Shown here piece by piece: positions 43,411 to 51,965 of a DNA stretch of 52,080 nt (the first letter of the stretch is position 1; the number at the start of each line of letters is the position of its first letter). The DNA comes from Candidatus Yaniella excrementavium (GTDB taxonomy: Bacteria; Actinomycetota; Actinomycetes; Actinomycetales; Micrococcaceae), in the NCBI GenBank assembly GCA_019115865.1, contig DXCT01000009.1:1-52080 (forward strand). Direction: 5' to 3'. A model generated the notes under the pieces. It was not told where the DNA came from and did not search any database. It saw nothing but the letters and a program-made list of their open reading frames with translations. The position numbers and the translations under genes are program-made.

Positions 43411-43478
43411 GCTGCTCCTTTTGATTGTGCGTAGCCGGGCTGAGCCTTGGATCTATCTCCCAGCCTATCTGGGCAGAG

Positions 43479-43514
43479 AGAAACCCGGGAGGTTGTACAC
43501 CTTCCCGGGTTTCT
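43479..43514. terminator. Hairpin terminator after the CsbD gene
   Basis: AGAAACCCGGGAGG and CCTTCCCGGGTTTCT form a long stem (10 bp perfect core, AAACCCGGGA 43481-43490 with TCCCGGGTTT 43503-43512), 12 bases past the CsbD stop. Confidence 0.75.
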
Positions 43515-43526
43515 GTCGAGTACTAC

Positions 43527-43742
43527 TTATTTGCCGAAGCCGTCAGTAAAGCCTTTGGCTTTATCTTTGAGATCACTGGCAGTGTCTTTGACCTGTTCGG
43601 TGGTGTCTTTGATTTTGCCCTGGAGATCCTGCGCTTTGCCCTCACCTTCGGACTTGGAGTCGCCAGTGGCTTTACCTGCGGCCTCTTTCGCCTTGCCGGC
43701 TACTTGGTCTTTCTTGGCGTCTGCTTTGTCTTCAATTCCCAT
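43527..43742 (-). CDS. CsbD family stress-response protein
   Basis: 71 residues, Lys/Asp/Ala-rich and free of Cys, Trp and Tyr. MGIEDKADAKKDQVAGKAKEAAGKATGD matches the CsbD N-terminus; two KGK/GK helical repeats follow. GAGAGGTGAC precedes the ATG. CsbD-like proteins are small, hydrophilic and usually under general-stress sigma-factor control; their molecular role is unknown. Confidence 0.9.
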   Translation of the reverse strand: MGIEDKADAKKDQVAGKAKEAAGKATGDSKSEGEGKAQDLQGKIKDTTEQVKDTASDLKDKAKGFTDGFGK

Positions 43743-43852
43743 TGAATGTCACCTCTCAGGTTCGCGGAAAGTTTTCCACCTACGACGTTACCTACTGATC
43801 TCACCAAATGTCACGTAATCTCATGCGAATTCAGTGAACTTTCAGACAATAT

Positions 43853-45097
43853 TCACCCAGTATTCGGGGGTTTTGTGAATCCACCGTCGGCGAGTTGGGC
43901 CTGCGCGACAATATTGCCCAACGTGTGCCCAGTTACGACCTCACCGGATCGGATGAGCGGTCGAACGATCTGAGGTACACCTTTCAGACCCACATTCATT
44001 ACCGCCTGGAGTCGACCCTTATCCACCCAGAACGCAACGAACCGCTGTGCGGAGACATCCCCGTGTACCACGAGTTCCGTATCGCCTCGGGCACTACCTG
44101 TGTATTCCATCCACACCTCGTATTGGTCGGTGAAGAAAAACGGGATGCTGTCGTAACGGACCGCTTCGCCGAGCATACTGCGTGCGGCAGCCTTACCTTG
44201 GGTCCGTGCGGTGTTAAAGTGCTCTCGGCGTTCGTATCGCCCGGTCCTTGGATGCCGCACCGATGCCACATCACCGGCAGCAAATACAGCCGGAGCACTG
44301 GTCGCCAGCGAAGCGTCAGCCACGATGCCATCGTTGACCTGGAGACCGGCGTGTTCTGCGAGCGCGCTGCGCGGTGTGGCTCCGACCGCGACCACCACGG
44401 TGTCGGCCTGCACTCTAGAGCCGTCGTCTAAGGACACTTGTTCAACGCTTCCTCGACCGTGCAGTGCAACTGCCCGAGTGTTGGCCAACAGCTCTACCCC
44501 CTGTTCGGCGTGCAGATCACGGTAGACCGTAGCCATCTCTTCACCCAGGGCAGTTTGCAGGGGCAAAGCGGAACGGCTGATCAATGTGACGTCTTTGCCC
44601 AGCATTGTGGCACTGGCTGCCACTTCACAGCCGAGAAAGCCTGCGCCAATAACCACGACCCGTTCGGACTCGTGAAGCTGGTGGCGCAGGGCGGTGGCAT
44701 CGTGAAGTGTCCGAAGATAGTGGACGCCGGCGAGTTCATCGGCCCCCGGTAAGTCGAGTCGCCGTGGCGTGGCACCGGTAGCCAACAACACCGAAGAATA
44801 GCGCAGCGTTTTACCGGTACCCAGATGAAGAGTCTTGGTGTCTGGCTCAAGGTCGGTGACCGGTGTTTCCAGTTCCAGGTCGATACCATGTTGCCGGTAG
44901 AAGTCCGCATCGCGCAGATACAGTCGGTGGTGGCCCTGACCGCCGTAGAGGTAATCCTTGGAGAGCGGCACATGGTCGTAGGGCTGTTCGGCTTCTTCGC
45001 TCAGGATGGTCACTTGGCCGTTGTATCCAGCTGAGCGCAATTGGGCTGCGGCATAAGTGCTTGCTAGCCCACCCCCGACCAGCACGATATGTTCCAC
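43853..45097 (-). CDS. FAD/NAD(P)-dependent ferredoxin reductase-like oxidoreductase
   Basis: 414 residues. FAD motif IVLVGGGLASTYAAAQLR at the N-terminus, a second Rossmann motif VVVIGAGFLGCEVAASA near residue 145, the ATG motif LLATGATPRRL, and the FAD-closing VFAAGDVAS. The C-terminal 90 residues form the reductase domain typical of rhodocoxin, putidaredoxin and BenD-like ferredoxin reductases. It would move electrons from NAD(P)H to a ferredoxin for a P450 or dioxygenase. No ferredoxin gene is next to it. It lies 21 bases after the minus-strand aminotransferase gene, so the two may share a transcript. Confidence 0.9.
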   Translation of the reverse strand: MEHIVLVGGGLASTYAAAQLRSAGYNGQVTILSEEAEQPYDHVPLSKDYLYGGQGHHRLYLRDADFYRQHGIDLELETPVTDLEPDTKTLHLGTGKTLRYSSVLLATGATPRRLDLPGADELAGVHYLRTLHDATALRHQLHESERVVVIGAGFLGCEVAASATMLGKDVTLISRSALPLQTALGEEMATVYRDLHAEQGVELLANTRAVALHGRGSVEQVSLDDGSRVQADTVVVAVGATPRSALAEHAGLQVNDGIVADASLATSAPAVFAAGDVASVRHPRTGRYERREHFNTARTQGKAAARSMLGEAVRYDSIPFFFTDQYEVWMEYTGSARGDTELVVHGDVSAQRFVAFWVDKGRLQAVMNVGLKGVPQIVRPLIRSGEVVTGHTLGNIVAQAQLADGGFTKPPNTG

Positions 45098-45118
45098 GGG
45101 CTCTCACATTCTGTGTGG

Positions 45119-46318
45119 TTAGACGATGGTCTTATTGAATTCGACGATGCGCTCGATAGCTCGTGCAACGGCGTCATAGCCAGCGGCAAAGGAAACGCGA
45201 ATGAACTGATCGCCATCGACCCTGTCGAAGTCCACGCCTGGAATCAGCGCCACGTGCGCGTGTTTGAGTACAGCCGCCGCGTAGTCGACCGTATTGCCAT
45301 AGCGTTCCAGGATCTTCTCGGAGGGTTGAGCGTAGTAATAGAAGGCGCCGTCAGCGGGTGCGGCATTGCGCCAGCCCAGTCGCTGTGCATTATCCAGCAC
45401 CAGCTGGCGAGTGCGTGCGAACTCTGTGACCTCGGCATCGGAGGCTTGGTAGGCTTCCTGGCTGAAAGCTTCGATGGCTGCATGTTGCCCTGCCGCCGGT
45501 GGACACAGTGAGATGGAACCTGCCAGTCCGGAAACCGCCGGCGCCAGATCATCCGGCATAAGCATCCAGCCCAGGCGCCAACCGGGCATGCCCCAGTATT
45601 TGGAGAATGAGGAGATGACGATCGCATTGCGGTCGAACTCCCAGGCGGAAACGCCCTTGTCGTGGCCGTAGGTAATGCCATGGTAAATCTCATCGGACAC
45701 CAGCCTTACCCCGTGTTCGGCACACCAGGTCGCAATGCGTTCCATATCTGTACGGCTGACCATGGTGCCGGTCGGGTTATTCGGTGAGGCCAAGATTAGG
45801 CCGTCCAGCGGTTGTTTTGCGTGGGCTTCGGCAAGTTTGTCGACGTCAAAACGGAAGTTGGTTTCGAGCCCGGCGGGTAGATCCACGACGTCCACATCGA
45901 GGGCACGAAGAATATTGCGGTAGGCGGGGTAGCCGGGGCGGGCCAGACCAACGCGGTCCCCGACGTCGAAGGCAGCGATGAAACTGGCGACGAAAGCACC
46001 TGAGGAGCCGGTGGTCACGGCTACCGATTCGTAACTGATATTGAGGTCGTACCAGGTGCTGTAGTGCTCGGCGATGGCTTCGCGCAGTTTGCCAGTGCCC
46101 AGTGAGGGGGTGTAGTTGAAGATCGGCGTCTGAGCATTATGCAGCGTGGCTGCGGCACGATTGACGGCTGCTGGCGCACCGCCGCTGGGTTCACCAGCGC
46201 CCAAGGAGATCACATCAATGCCTCGGGCTTTCATCGCTTCAACGTCACCAACGATATCCATAACTTGAAAGCGAGAAACCGCGGAGCGGCGACTGGGGGA
46301 GAAATTTGAGGCTGCCAT
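45119..46318 (-). CDS. Class I/II PLP-dependent aminotransferase (AspC-like)
   Basis: 399 residues from ATG 46318; AGGAG lies only one base upstream, so the true start may differ slightly. Seen: SRFQVMDIVGDVEAMKARGIDVISLGAGEPSGG at the N-terminus, NYTPSLGTGKLREAIAEHY, SPNNPTGTMVS, DEIYHGI, and the PLP lysine in SSFSKYWGMPGWRLGW. It belongs to the aspartate/aromatic aminotransferase group (fold type I). The substrate cannot be read. It is divergent from the DrrA-type gene. Confidence 0.88.
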   Translation of the reverse strand: MAASNFSPSRRSAVSRFQVMDIVGDVEAMKARGIDVISLGAGEPSGGAPAAVNRAAATLHNAQTPIFNYTPSLGTGKLREAIAEHYSTWYDLNISYESVAVTTGSSGAFVASFIAAFDVGDRVGLARPGYPAYRNILRALDVDVVDLPAGLETNFRFDVDKLAEAHAKQPLDGLILASPNNPTGTMVSRTDMERIATWCAEHGVRLVSDEIYHGITYGHDKGVSAWEFDRNAIVISSFSKYWGMPGWRLGWMLMPDDLAPAVSGLAGSISLCPPAAGQHAAIEAFSQEAYQASDAEVTEFARTRQLVLDNAQRLGWRNAAPADGAFYYYAQPSEKILERYGNTVDYAAAVLKHAHVALIPGVDFDRVDGDQFIRVSFAAGYDAVARAIERIVEFNKTIV

Positions 46319-46463
46319 GCTCCTAGTATGCCAAATCACACTGCATCGTCAACGAACATGCCAGACCCCCACGACGGAGTCTGAAACCTCTGCGCGTGGT
46401 TGTGGTCCAACAGACGGCATAGCGTTTTATGCTAGGACGTGTGACCGGTTGAAAGGAATAAGT

Positions 46464-47444
46464 ATGACAACCGACATTCCCGCCGTGCAGGTCCAGGGGC
46501 TGGTCAAGAATTTTGGCGAAACAGCCGCCGTCGATGGCGTCGATCTCTCCATCGCCCAGGGTGGTATCTATGGGGTCCTTGGCCCCAATGGTGCTGGGAA
46601 AACGACGGTGATGCGCATGTTGGCTACTTTGCTGCGCCCGGATGCCGGCGAGGCAAAAGTACTGGGCCATGATGTGTACACCGAACCCCAGACCATTCGC
46701 GAGAAGATTGCTCTGACCGGGCAATTCGCGTCGCTTGATGAGGATCTCACCGGTGTCGAAAACCTCATCCTGCTTGGCCGACTGCTCGGATACAAACATC
46801 GGGCTGCTCGCAAGCGTGGCATGGATCTGCTGGAAGCGTTCGGGCTGACCAAGGCGGCGAATCGACCGGTCAAGAAATACTCAGGTGGTATGCGCCGTCG
46901 GCTGGATATTGCCGGATCGCTGATCGTTACGCCACAACTGATGTTTCTGGATGAACCGACCACCGGTATTGACCCGCGCAGCCGCAACCAAGTCTGGGAT
47001 ATTATTCGCACACTGGTCGACGGTGGCACCACAATCCTGTTGACAACCCAGTACCTAGAAGAAGCCGACCAACTGGCCGATCGCATCGCGGTGATCGATC
47101 ATGGCAAGGTAGTAGCCGAGGGCACGCCGGGACAGTTGAAGGCCGAAGTTGGTGCTGGTGCACTGCGTGTCCGGGTCCACAATGTCAGCGAGCGCGACAC
47201 GGCGGTTGAACTCCTGCGCCGCGATGGCACGACCGTGACCCCAGAAGCCGATCCGGCAGCGCTGACCGTACAAGTCCAACACAGCGCCGACGTGACCCAC
47301 ACGTTGAAAATACTGGCCCAAGCATCACTCGAGGTCGTGTCCTTCTCCTATGGGCAGCCCAGCCTCGACGAAGTCTTTTTGACCCTCACCGGTACAGCGT
47401 CTGCACCGCACTCCGATTCAACGCCCGAGGTAGGTGCCCCATGA
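46464..47444 (+). CDS. ABC transporter ATP-binding protein (DrrA-like)
   Basis: 326 residues from ATG 46464 (AAAGGA upstream); the frame opens further upstream without a plausible start. Walker A GPNGAGKTT, signature SGGMRRRLDIAGSL, Walker B LMFLDEPTTGIDPRSR, and the H-loop region TTQYLEEADQLADRIAVIDHGKVVAEGTP are all present. The C-terminal 80 residues are the DrrA-type extension. It overlaps the permease gene by 4 bases (ATGA). Together they form an ABC-2 exporter for a drug or lipid-like substrate. Confidence 0.93.
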   Translation: MTTDIPAVQVQGLVKNFGETAAVDGVDLSIAQGGIYGVLGPNGAGKTTVMRMLATLLRPDAGEAKVLGHDVYTEPQTIREKIALTGQFASLDEDLTGVENLILLGRLLGYKHRAARKRGMDLLEAFGLTKAANRPVKKYSGGMRRRLDIAGSLIVTPQLMFLDEPTTGIDPRSRNQVWDIIRTLVDGGTTILLTTQYLEEADQLADRIAVIDHGKVVAEGTPGQLKAEVGAGALRVRVHNVSERDTAVELLRRDGTTVTPEADPAALTVQVQHSADVTHTLKILAQASLEVVSFSYGQPSLDEVFLTLTGTASAPHSDSTPEVGAP

Positions 47445-48310
47445 TGAATCCCCAATCATCTACGCAGTCCCCGACTCCTCCCACGCCAGGCTCGGCCGAT
47501 GAGCCCGAGCGGATCCGCAAGGTGCTCGTACCGCCACAAGACCGTCCGGCACCTGCCTCGGCTCTGACAGCGTGCGTAGCCTATGGGTGGCGGGCCTTGC
47601 TGAAGATCAAGCACCTGCCTGAGCAGCTGATCGACGTCACCATTTTCCCGGTCATGATGACCCTGATGTTCACGTTCATCTTCGGGGGTGCCATCGGCGG
47701 CTCGGTGGATAACTATGTGCAATTTCTGATCCCCGGTATCTTTGTGCAAACCCTGATCATGATCACCATGTACACCGGGCTCACGCTGAATAGGGATTTC
47801 TCCAAAGGGGTCTTTGACCGTTTTCGGTCGCTACCGGTCTGGCGGCCGGCACAGCTGGTGGGTGCGCTGCTAGGAGATCAGATTCGCTACCTGTTGGCGG
47901 GCACCATCATTTTGACCGTCGGTTTCTTCCTGGGCTTTCGTCCGGAGGGCGGGATAACCGGTGTGATTGCGGCCTTTATGTTGCTGTTGGTGTTCAGTTT
48001 CAGTCTGTCCTGGGTGTGGACGGCTGTTTCGCTAGCGGTTCGCACGGAACAGGCGGCCATGGGCGTTTCGATGTTCGTGATGATGCCCCTGGTATTCGCG
48101 TCGAATATTTTCGTGGATCCATCCACGATGCCCACTTGGCTTCAGCGTGCCGTGGACGTGAATCCGGTATCGATCGTCGTCACCACGATTCGCGAAATGA
48201 TGGCCGGGACCTATAGTTTGAGCTCCCTTGGACTCGTGGCACTGTGTTGCGGTGTGCTCATCATGATCTTCGGGCCGGTGTCCATGTTCATGTACAACCG
48301 CAAAAGCTAG
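47441..48310 (+). CDS. ABC-2 type transporter permease (DrrB-like)
   Basis: 289 residues. A cytosolic N-terminus rich in Ser/Pro/Thr (about 40 residues) is followed by six membrane helices. The DrrB features are VTIFPVMMTLMFTFIFGGAIGG, FLIPGIFVQTLIMITMYTGLTLNRDFSKGVFDRFRSLPVWRPAQLVG, and FASNIFVDPSTMPTWLQRAVDVNPVSIVVTTIREMMAG. Partner of the overlapping ATPase. Its stop lies 3 bases from the convergent dnaB stop. Confidence 0.92.
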   Translation: MMNPQSSTQSPTPPTPGSADEPERIRKVLVPPQDRPAPASALTACVAYGWRALLKIKHLPEQLIDVTIFPVMMTLMFTFIFGGAIGGSVDNYVQFLIPGIFVQTLIMITMYTGLTLNRDFSKGVFDRFRSLPVWRPAQLVGALLGDQIRYLLAGTIILTVGFFLGFRPEGGITGVIAAFMLLLVFSFSLSWVWTAVSLAVRTEQAAMGVSMFVMMPLVFASNIFVDPSTMPTWLQRAVDVNPVSIVVTTIREMMAGTYSLSSLGLVALCCGVLIMIFGPVSMFMYNRKS

Positions 48311-48313
48311 TCG

Positions 48314-49687
48314 CTAGAAACCACCATCGGAGGGTGCCATATTGGCGAACCGTGAATAGTGCCCCTGGAAGGCCAGTTCAATGGTTTTGGTGGGACCGTT
48401 ACGGTGCTTTGCCACGATCAGGTCTGCTTCACCGGCACGCGGAGATTCCTTGTCATACATGTCCTCACGGTGCAGCAAAATGACCATATCAGCGTCCTGT
48501 TCAATCGACCCGGATTCACGCAGATCCGAGACCTGAGGGCGCTTATCGGTACGCTGTTCGGACCCACGGTTCAGCTGTGACAGCGCCACGACCGGGACTT
48601 CAAGCTCTTTGGCTAGGAGTTTGAGCGAACGCGAGAATTCGGAAACTTCTTGCTGACGAGATTCGACACGTTTTCCAGAACTCATCAGCTGCAGGTAGTC
48701 CAGCACGACCATTTTGAGGTTGTGTTGTTGTTTTAGGCGGCGACATTTGGCACGAATTTCCATCATCGACATGTTTGGGGAGTCGTCGATGAAAAACGGT
48801 GCTTCATTCAGTTTCTGCAGGGTTAGCGCCATTTTGCGCCACTGCCCCTCATCCAGGGTACCCTTGCGCAGGTCAGTCAATGAAATAGTAGCTTCAGCAG
48901 ACAACAGGCGCATGGCAATCTCGGTTTTGGACATTTCTAGCGAGAAGAATGCCGTAGTCATCCCGTGGCCCACGGCCGCAGCGCGAGCGAAGTCGAGTCC
49001 AAGCGTGGATTTACCAACGGCAGGTCGTGCGGCGATGACGATCATTTGTCCACCGTGTAAGCCCTGGGTCAGTTCGTCGAATTCATCGAAACCCGATGGA
49101 ACACCCGACATGCCGTCGCCGGTCGTGGAAGCGGCTTCAATCTCATCAATGGTTTCGGCCAGGATGTCGCCGAGGGCAACGTAGTCTTCACCGGAACGGT
49201 TATCACCGACTTTATAGATCTCGGCTTGTGCTTCGTTGACGATGGCTTCGACTTCACCATCTGCGGTATAACCCATCTGGGAGATCTTGGCGCCCACGTT
49301 GACGATCCGGCGCAAAATGGCTTTTTCTGCCACGATCTCTGCGTAGAAGGAAGCATTTGCGGCAGTGGGAACCGCCTGGACCAGTGTGTGGATATGTGCC
49401 GCTCCACCGGTTCTGGTGAGCTCTTTACGCCGATCCAGCATCGAGGTAACGGTAATGGCATCGGCCGGCTCGCCAGCAGCAAACAGATCGGTGATCGCGG
49501 TATACACCAGCTCGTGGCCTGGAGAATAGAAGTCTTCAGGTCGAATAATCTCCGACACTTCAGCGATCGCATCGGTGGATAACATCATCGCACCCAGAAC
49601 AGACCGCTCCGCGTCAAGGTCTTGTGGGGGTGTTCGTGGGTTTGCTGAGACTCCGTTGGCTGTATCCATTGAATTAAAGTTTGCCAT
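48314..49687 (-). CDS. dnaB: Replicative DNA helicase DnaB
   Basis: 457 residues, no intein. The N-terminal domain starts PPQDLDAERSVLGAMMLS. The RecA-like C-terminal domain has Walker A ARPAVGKST, FFSLEMSKTEIAMRLL, Walker B MVVLDYLQLM, and the arginine-finger/DNA-loop segments SQLNRGSEQRTDKRPQVSDLRESGSIEQDAD. Hexameric helicase at the replication fork. It is not preceded by rpsR-rplI as in many Micrococcaceae; a 593-base gap with DnaA boxes lies upstream. The ATG has no close ribosome binding site (GGAGG is about 17 bases away), so the exact start is uncertain. Confidence 0.96.
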   Translation of the reverse strand: MANFNSMDTANGVSANPRTPPQDLDAERSVLGAMMLSTDAIAEVSEIIRPEDFYSPGHELVYTAITDLFAAGEPADAITVTSMLDRRKELTRTGGAAHIHTLVQAVPTAANASFYAEIVAEKAILRRIVNVGAKISQMGYTADGEVEAIVNEAQAEIYKVGDNRSGEDYVALGDILAETIDEIEAASTTGDGMSGVPSGFDEFDELTQGLHGGQMIVIAARPAVGKSTLGLDFARAAAVGHGMTTAFFSLEMSKTEIAMRLLSAEATISLTDLRKGTLDEGQWRKMALTLQKLNEAPFFIDDSPNMSMMEIRAKCRRLKQQHNLKMVVLDYLQLMSSGKRVESRQQEVSEFSRSLKLLAKELEVPVVALSQLNRGSEQRTDKRPQVSDLRESGSIEQDADMVILLHREDMYDKESPRAGEADLIVAKHRNGPTKTIELAFQGHYSRFANMAPSDGGF

Positions 49688-50280
49688 TATTATCTAACGA
49701 ATGCCCTCCCCTACCCCGGCAGCAGAATGCCTAAACGCGAGCCCGTAGCGCGACCGATGCACGCATCATTTTCGTAATGCCAATATCGGCCGCTACGAGC
49801 AAGTACCCTGCGACGATACCCGGCCATTTCCTGTGGATCAACTGCCAAAAACTCTTAAGTTGTGGATAACCTGTGGATTAGGTTGTGGAGACTGTGCACA
49901 ACATGTGGACCACGGGTGGATTACTTATGCACAGTGTCCACAAACCCCTGTTTGACTAGGAGTTTTACTCGTCACAACCTGTGCATAACTAATTTTCTAC
50001 CCCTAATTTCGCTGATTTGACAACCTGAATTTAAGGCCATTTTAACTCTATTCACATCTTCCCCACGAGTTATCCACAGGTTATACACACACTGTGGGTA
50101 AACTACACTCATGTCATTCAAAGAGTATTTGGCGTCTTTTGCGGCATGTCGTCATGTAGCGAGTTTAAGAGCCCAAAAGTTCTAGAAATTTCAAGTCGCA
50201 CCGAGCTTGTCACAAACTCCGGTCACCAGCTTCTTCTTGGATCGATTTAAACTGGTTTCGGTGAAGGAGAAAGACACTTC
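49688..50280. other. 593-base intergenic region upstream of dnaB
   Basis: The region holds the DnaA-box cluster (49832-50101) and an A/T-richer middle part (about 49950-50060). A 24-codon frame at 50111-50185 has no ribosome binding site. Nothing else was recognised. Confidence 0.7.
49832..50101. other. DnaA-box cluster (candidate oriC or DnaA-titration locus)
   Basis: Two exact TTATCCACA boxes, at 49861-49869 (minus) and 50070-50078 (plus). Near-consensus boxes: TGTGGATCA 49832, TGTGGATTA 49872, TGTGCACAA 49893, TTATGCACA 49925-49933, TGTGCATAA 49980-49988, TTATACACA 50081-50089, TGTGGGTAA 50093-50101. The boxes flank an A/T-rich stretch. Such density in 270 bases is what an origin looks like, but dnaA and dnaN, which usually flank actinobacterial oriC, are absent from the window. 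Confidence 0.7.
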
Positions 50281-50512
50281 ATGACGGAACGAAATCCGGT
50301 CGAAAAATTGTTCACCGATTTGAACGACAAGTTTGGGAGGCCTTAATCCGTGCGGAAGAACACGGCGGCGCCGTTACCGATCACGTATCGAACGTTCATA
50401 AATCTTTCGAACATCGTCACGCTGGACTGACCGCAAATTGGGTGTCAGTGCTGCGTCCACTTGCTGTACCAGTGCGTCAAAAATCCAACCAACCTGCTCA
50501 ACAAATGTAGCT
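50281..50512 (+). pseudogene. Possible remnant of a small gene beside the DnaA-box cluster
   Basis: ATG 50281 has GAAGGAG 11 bases upstream but meets a stop after 21 codons (50346). With one added base near 50330, the frame would continue as W-E-A-L-I-R-A-E-E-H-G-G, a helix-like sequence, to a stop at about 50512. This overlaps the antisense end of the next gene. Weak evidence; it may also be chance. Confidence 0.25.
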
Positions 50513-51227
50513 TCGTTGAGGTTATACACTTCTTGAGCAACTGCGGTGCGTTTCTTCCCGGAAAATGTCAGCGTGTGAGCGCCTCTATCAAGTAGGCGGG
50601 CATCAGCCACAACACATACTGCCAGCAGTCCGCGAAAGGTAAATGGGGTTCCCATGATGCGGGGTCGCTGGGAGATGTCTCGTTGTAGATGTCGTATTGC
50701 CTCGTAGAATGCCGAATCTAGGGTCTCACCCTGAGCTAGAAATGCTTTGGTCCGTATGGTGTCTAAGGACTCAAGGAGTTCCGTGACGTTCTTATCAAAA
50801 CGCTTAGCTCGGCTCATATGAAACCCGATGACAGCCGCTCCTAATGTAATCGCTCCATACGGACCACATACCCGTACGTAATCGAGCTCGTAGAACATTC
50901 ACACCAAGGCGGATGCTGCCGGTTCGGACTACGAATGTAAGGAGCGCGGGCAATAAGATCATCACAAATATTGGGAAGAGCTCTTCAGTCCCAGGACCGG
51001 TTTCTACCGAGGGATCGTTCATCCGCCAAGCGCTATATATGCTCGCTGCGACCGGCGCCAACAGGGGGAGCATCATAAAGATGTGAGATCCCCAGCGCGG
51101 CTAGAGCTGCGCCACCGCTGTACAAGACTATGGAGGACCATGCAATATCCGTTACCGCAAATCCCATAGCGAATGCCCCAATTGCGATGGAAAGGCTGCC
51201 GGCGATTCGAGCCGGCCATCCTTTCAC
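50374..51227 (-). pseudogene. Decayed membrane-protein gene with two frameshifts
   Basis: Three short frames follow one another: 51033-51227 (membrane helices near the N-terminus), 50804-51076 (helices MMLPLLAPVAASIYSAW and FPIFVMILLPALLTFVV) and 50374-50898 (one more helix, then a 150-residue soluble part rich in charged residues). Each step shifts by one base, and their join gives a single 284-codon protein with four or five helices followed by a soluble domain. The third frame alone may still be translated, since its ATG comes right after a TGA. I do not recognise the family. Sequencing error is an alternative to decay. Confidence 0.6.
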
Positions 51228-51299
51228 ATGAGGATTCAGTCTACGATCATCGGCGACTGAATAGTACTCAAACTCCTGCAGTGCCAGAGGACGCGGCCG

Positions 51300-51965
51300 C
51301 TAGCCCCGCAACCATCCCAACATGCGGTAAAGCAGTTGTGAGGCACCGGGCATGAATCCTGCCCCATGGTGGTAGGAAGCATCCATGGTAGAGACCACCA
51401 GTTGAGCAGCAAATGTTGCGTCATCGTAGTACATCAGAGTGTTGGGATGTCCCGGGATGGCCCGATATTCCAAGCCCCAAGGATCGGAAGGTTGGCTGGT
51501 ATCGTCCTCAAGCTGTTCCAGCGCGACTAAGGGCACAGCGGCTGCTGGATGATCGAGCACGCCATGGTAGTGCCAGTGCACGGATCGCTGGCTCAACCAT
51601 TGCCACATCGGATGCTGGAGGTTCACGGATCGTCGTCCCACGTCCTCGCCGATGCGCCAAGCCCAAAAGTTTGTTCCACGGCGTACTTCTGTGGTGCCGG
51701 GCAGCCACTGACCCACCGCATTCTCACCGTCGATATACAGCCGCACACCATCGCGGTTCAAAAAATCGACGATAAGTGGGGCAATGGTTGCTCGTACCCC
51801 GGGGTGCAGACGTGCTGCAACATACACGGCGTCGAAGTCATCCAGGCCTGACTCGGTCAGATCGGGGGCATAAACATCAGCGATATCCATGGCGACAACG
51901 GCCGGGCCTTTGAGCGTTGCCAGGTGGAAGTAACTGCCGGTATGGAGAAAGGCTGTGCGGCTCAT
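51300..51965 (-). CDS. Conserved-type hypothetical protein, GATase1/ThuA-like fold possible
   Basis: 221 residues. The start of the chain alternates hydrophobic strands and helices: VVAMDIADVYAPDL, DFDAVYVAARLHPGVRATIAPLIVDFLNRDGVRLYIDGEN, as in class-I glutamine-amidotransferase-like or ThuA-like folds. No clear catalytic Cys is seen. Later come a Trp- and His-rich patch (MWQWLSQRSVHWHYHG) and VVSTMDASYHHGAGFMPGASQLL near the end. The ATG overlaps the TGA of the gene upstream (ATGA), so the two are coupled. Function unknown. Confidence 0.65.
   Translation of the reverse strand: MSRTAFLHTGSYFHLATLKGPAVVAMDIADVYAPDLTESGLDDFDAVYVAARLHPGVRATIAPLIVDFLNRDGVRLYIDGENAVGQWLPGTTEVRRGTNFWAWRIGEDVGRRSVNLQHPMWQWLSQRSVHWHYHGVLDHPAAAVPLVALEQLEDDTSQPSDPWGLEYRAIPGHPNTLMYYDDATFAAQLVVSTMDASYHHGAGFMPGASQLLYRMLGWLRG

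Noticed and set aside
50111-50185. 24-codon frame beside the DnaA boxes
   Set aside because: No ribosome binding site; probably chance.
49688-50512. Degenerate dnaA next to the box cluster
   Set aside because: The peptide from 50281, even after frame correction, does not resemble the DnaA N-terminus I know.
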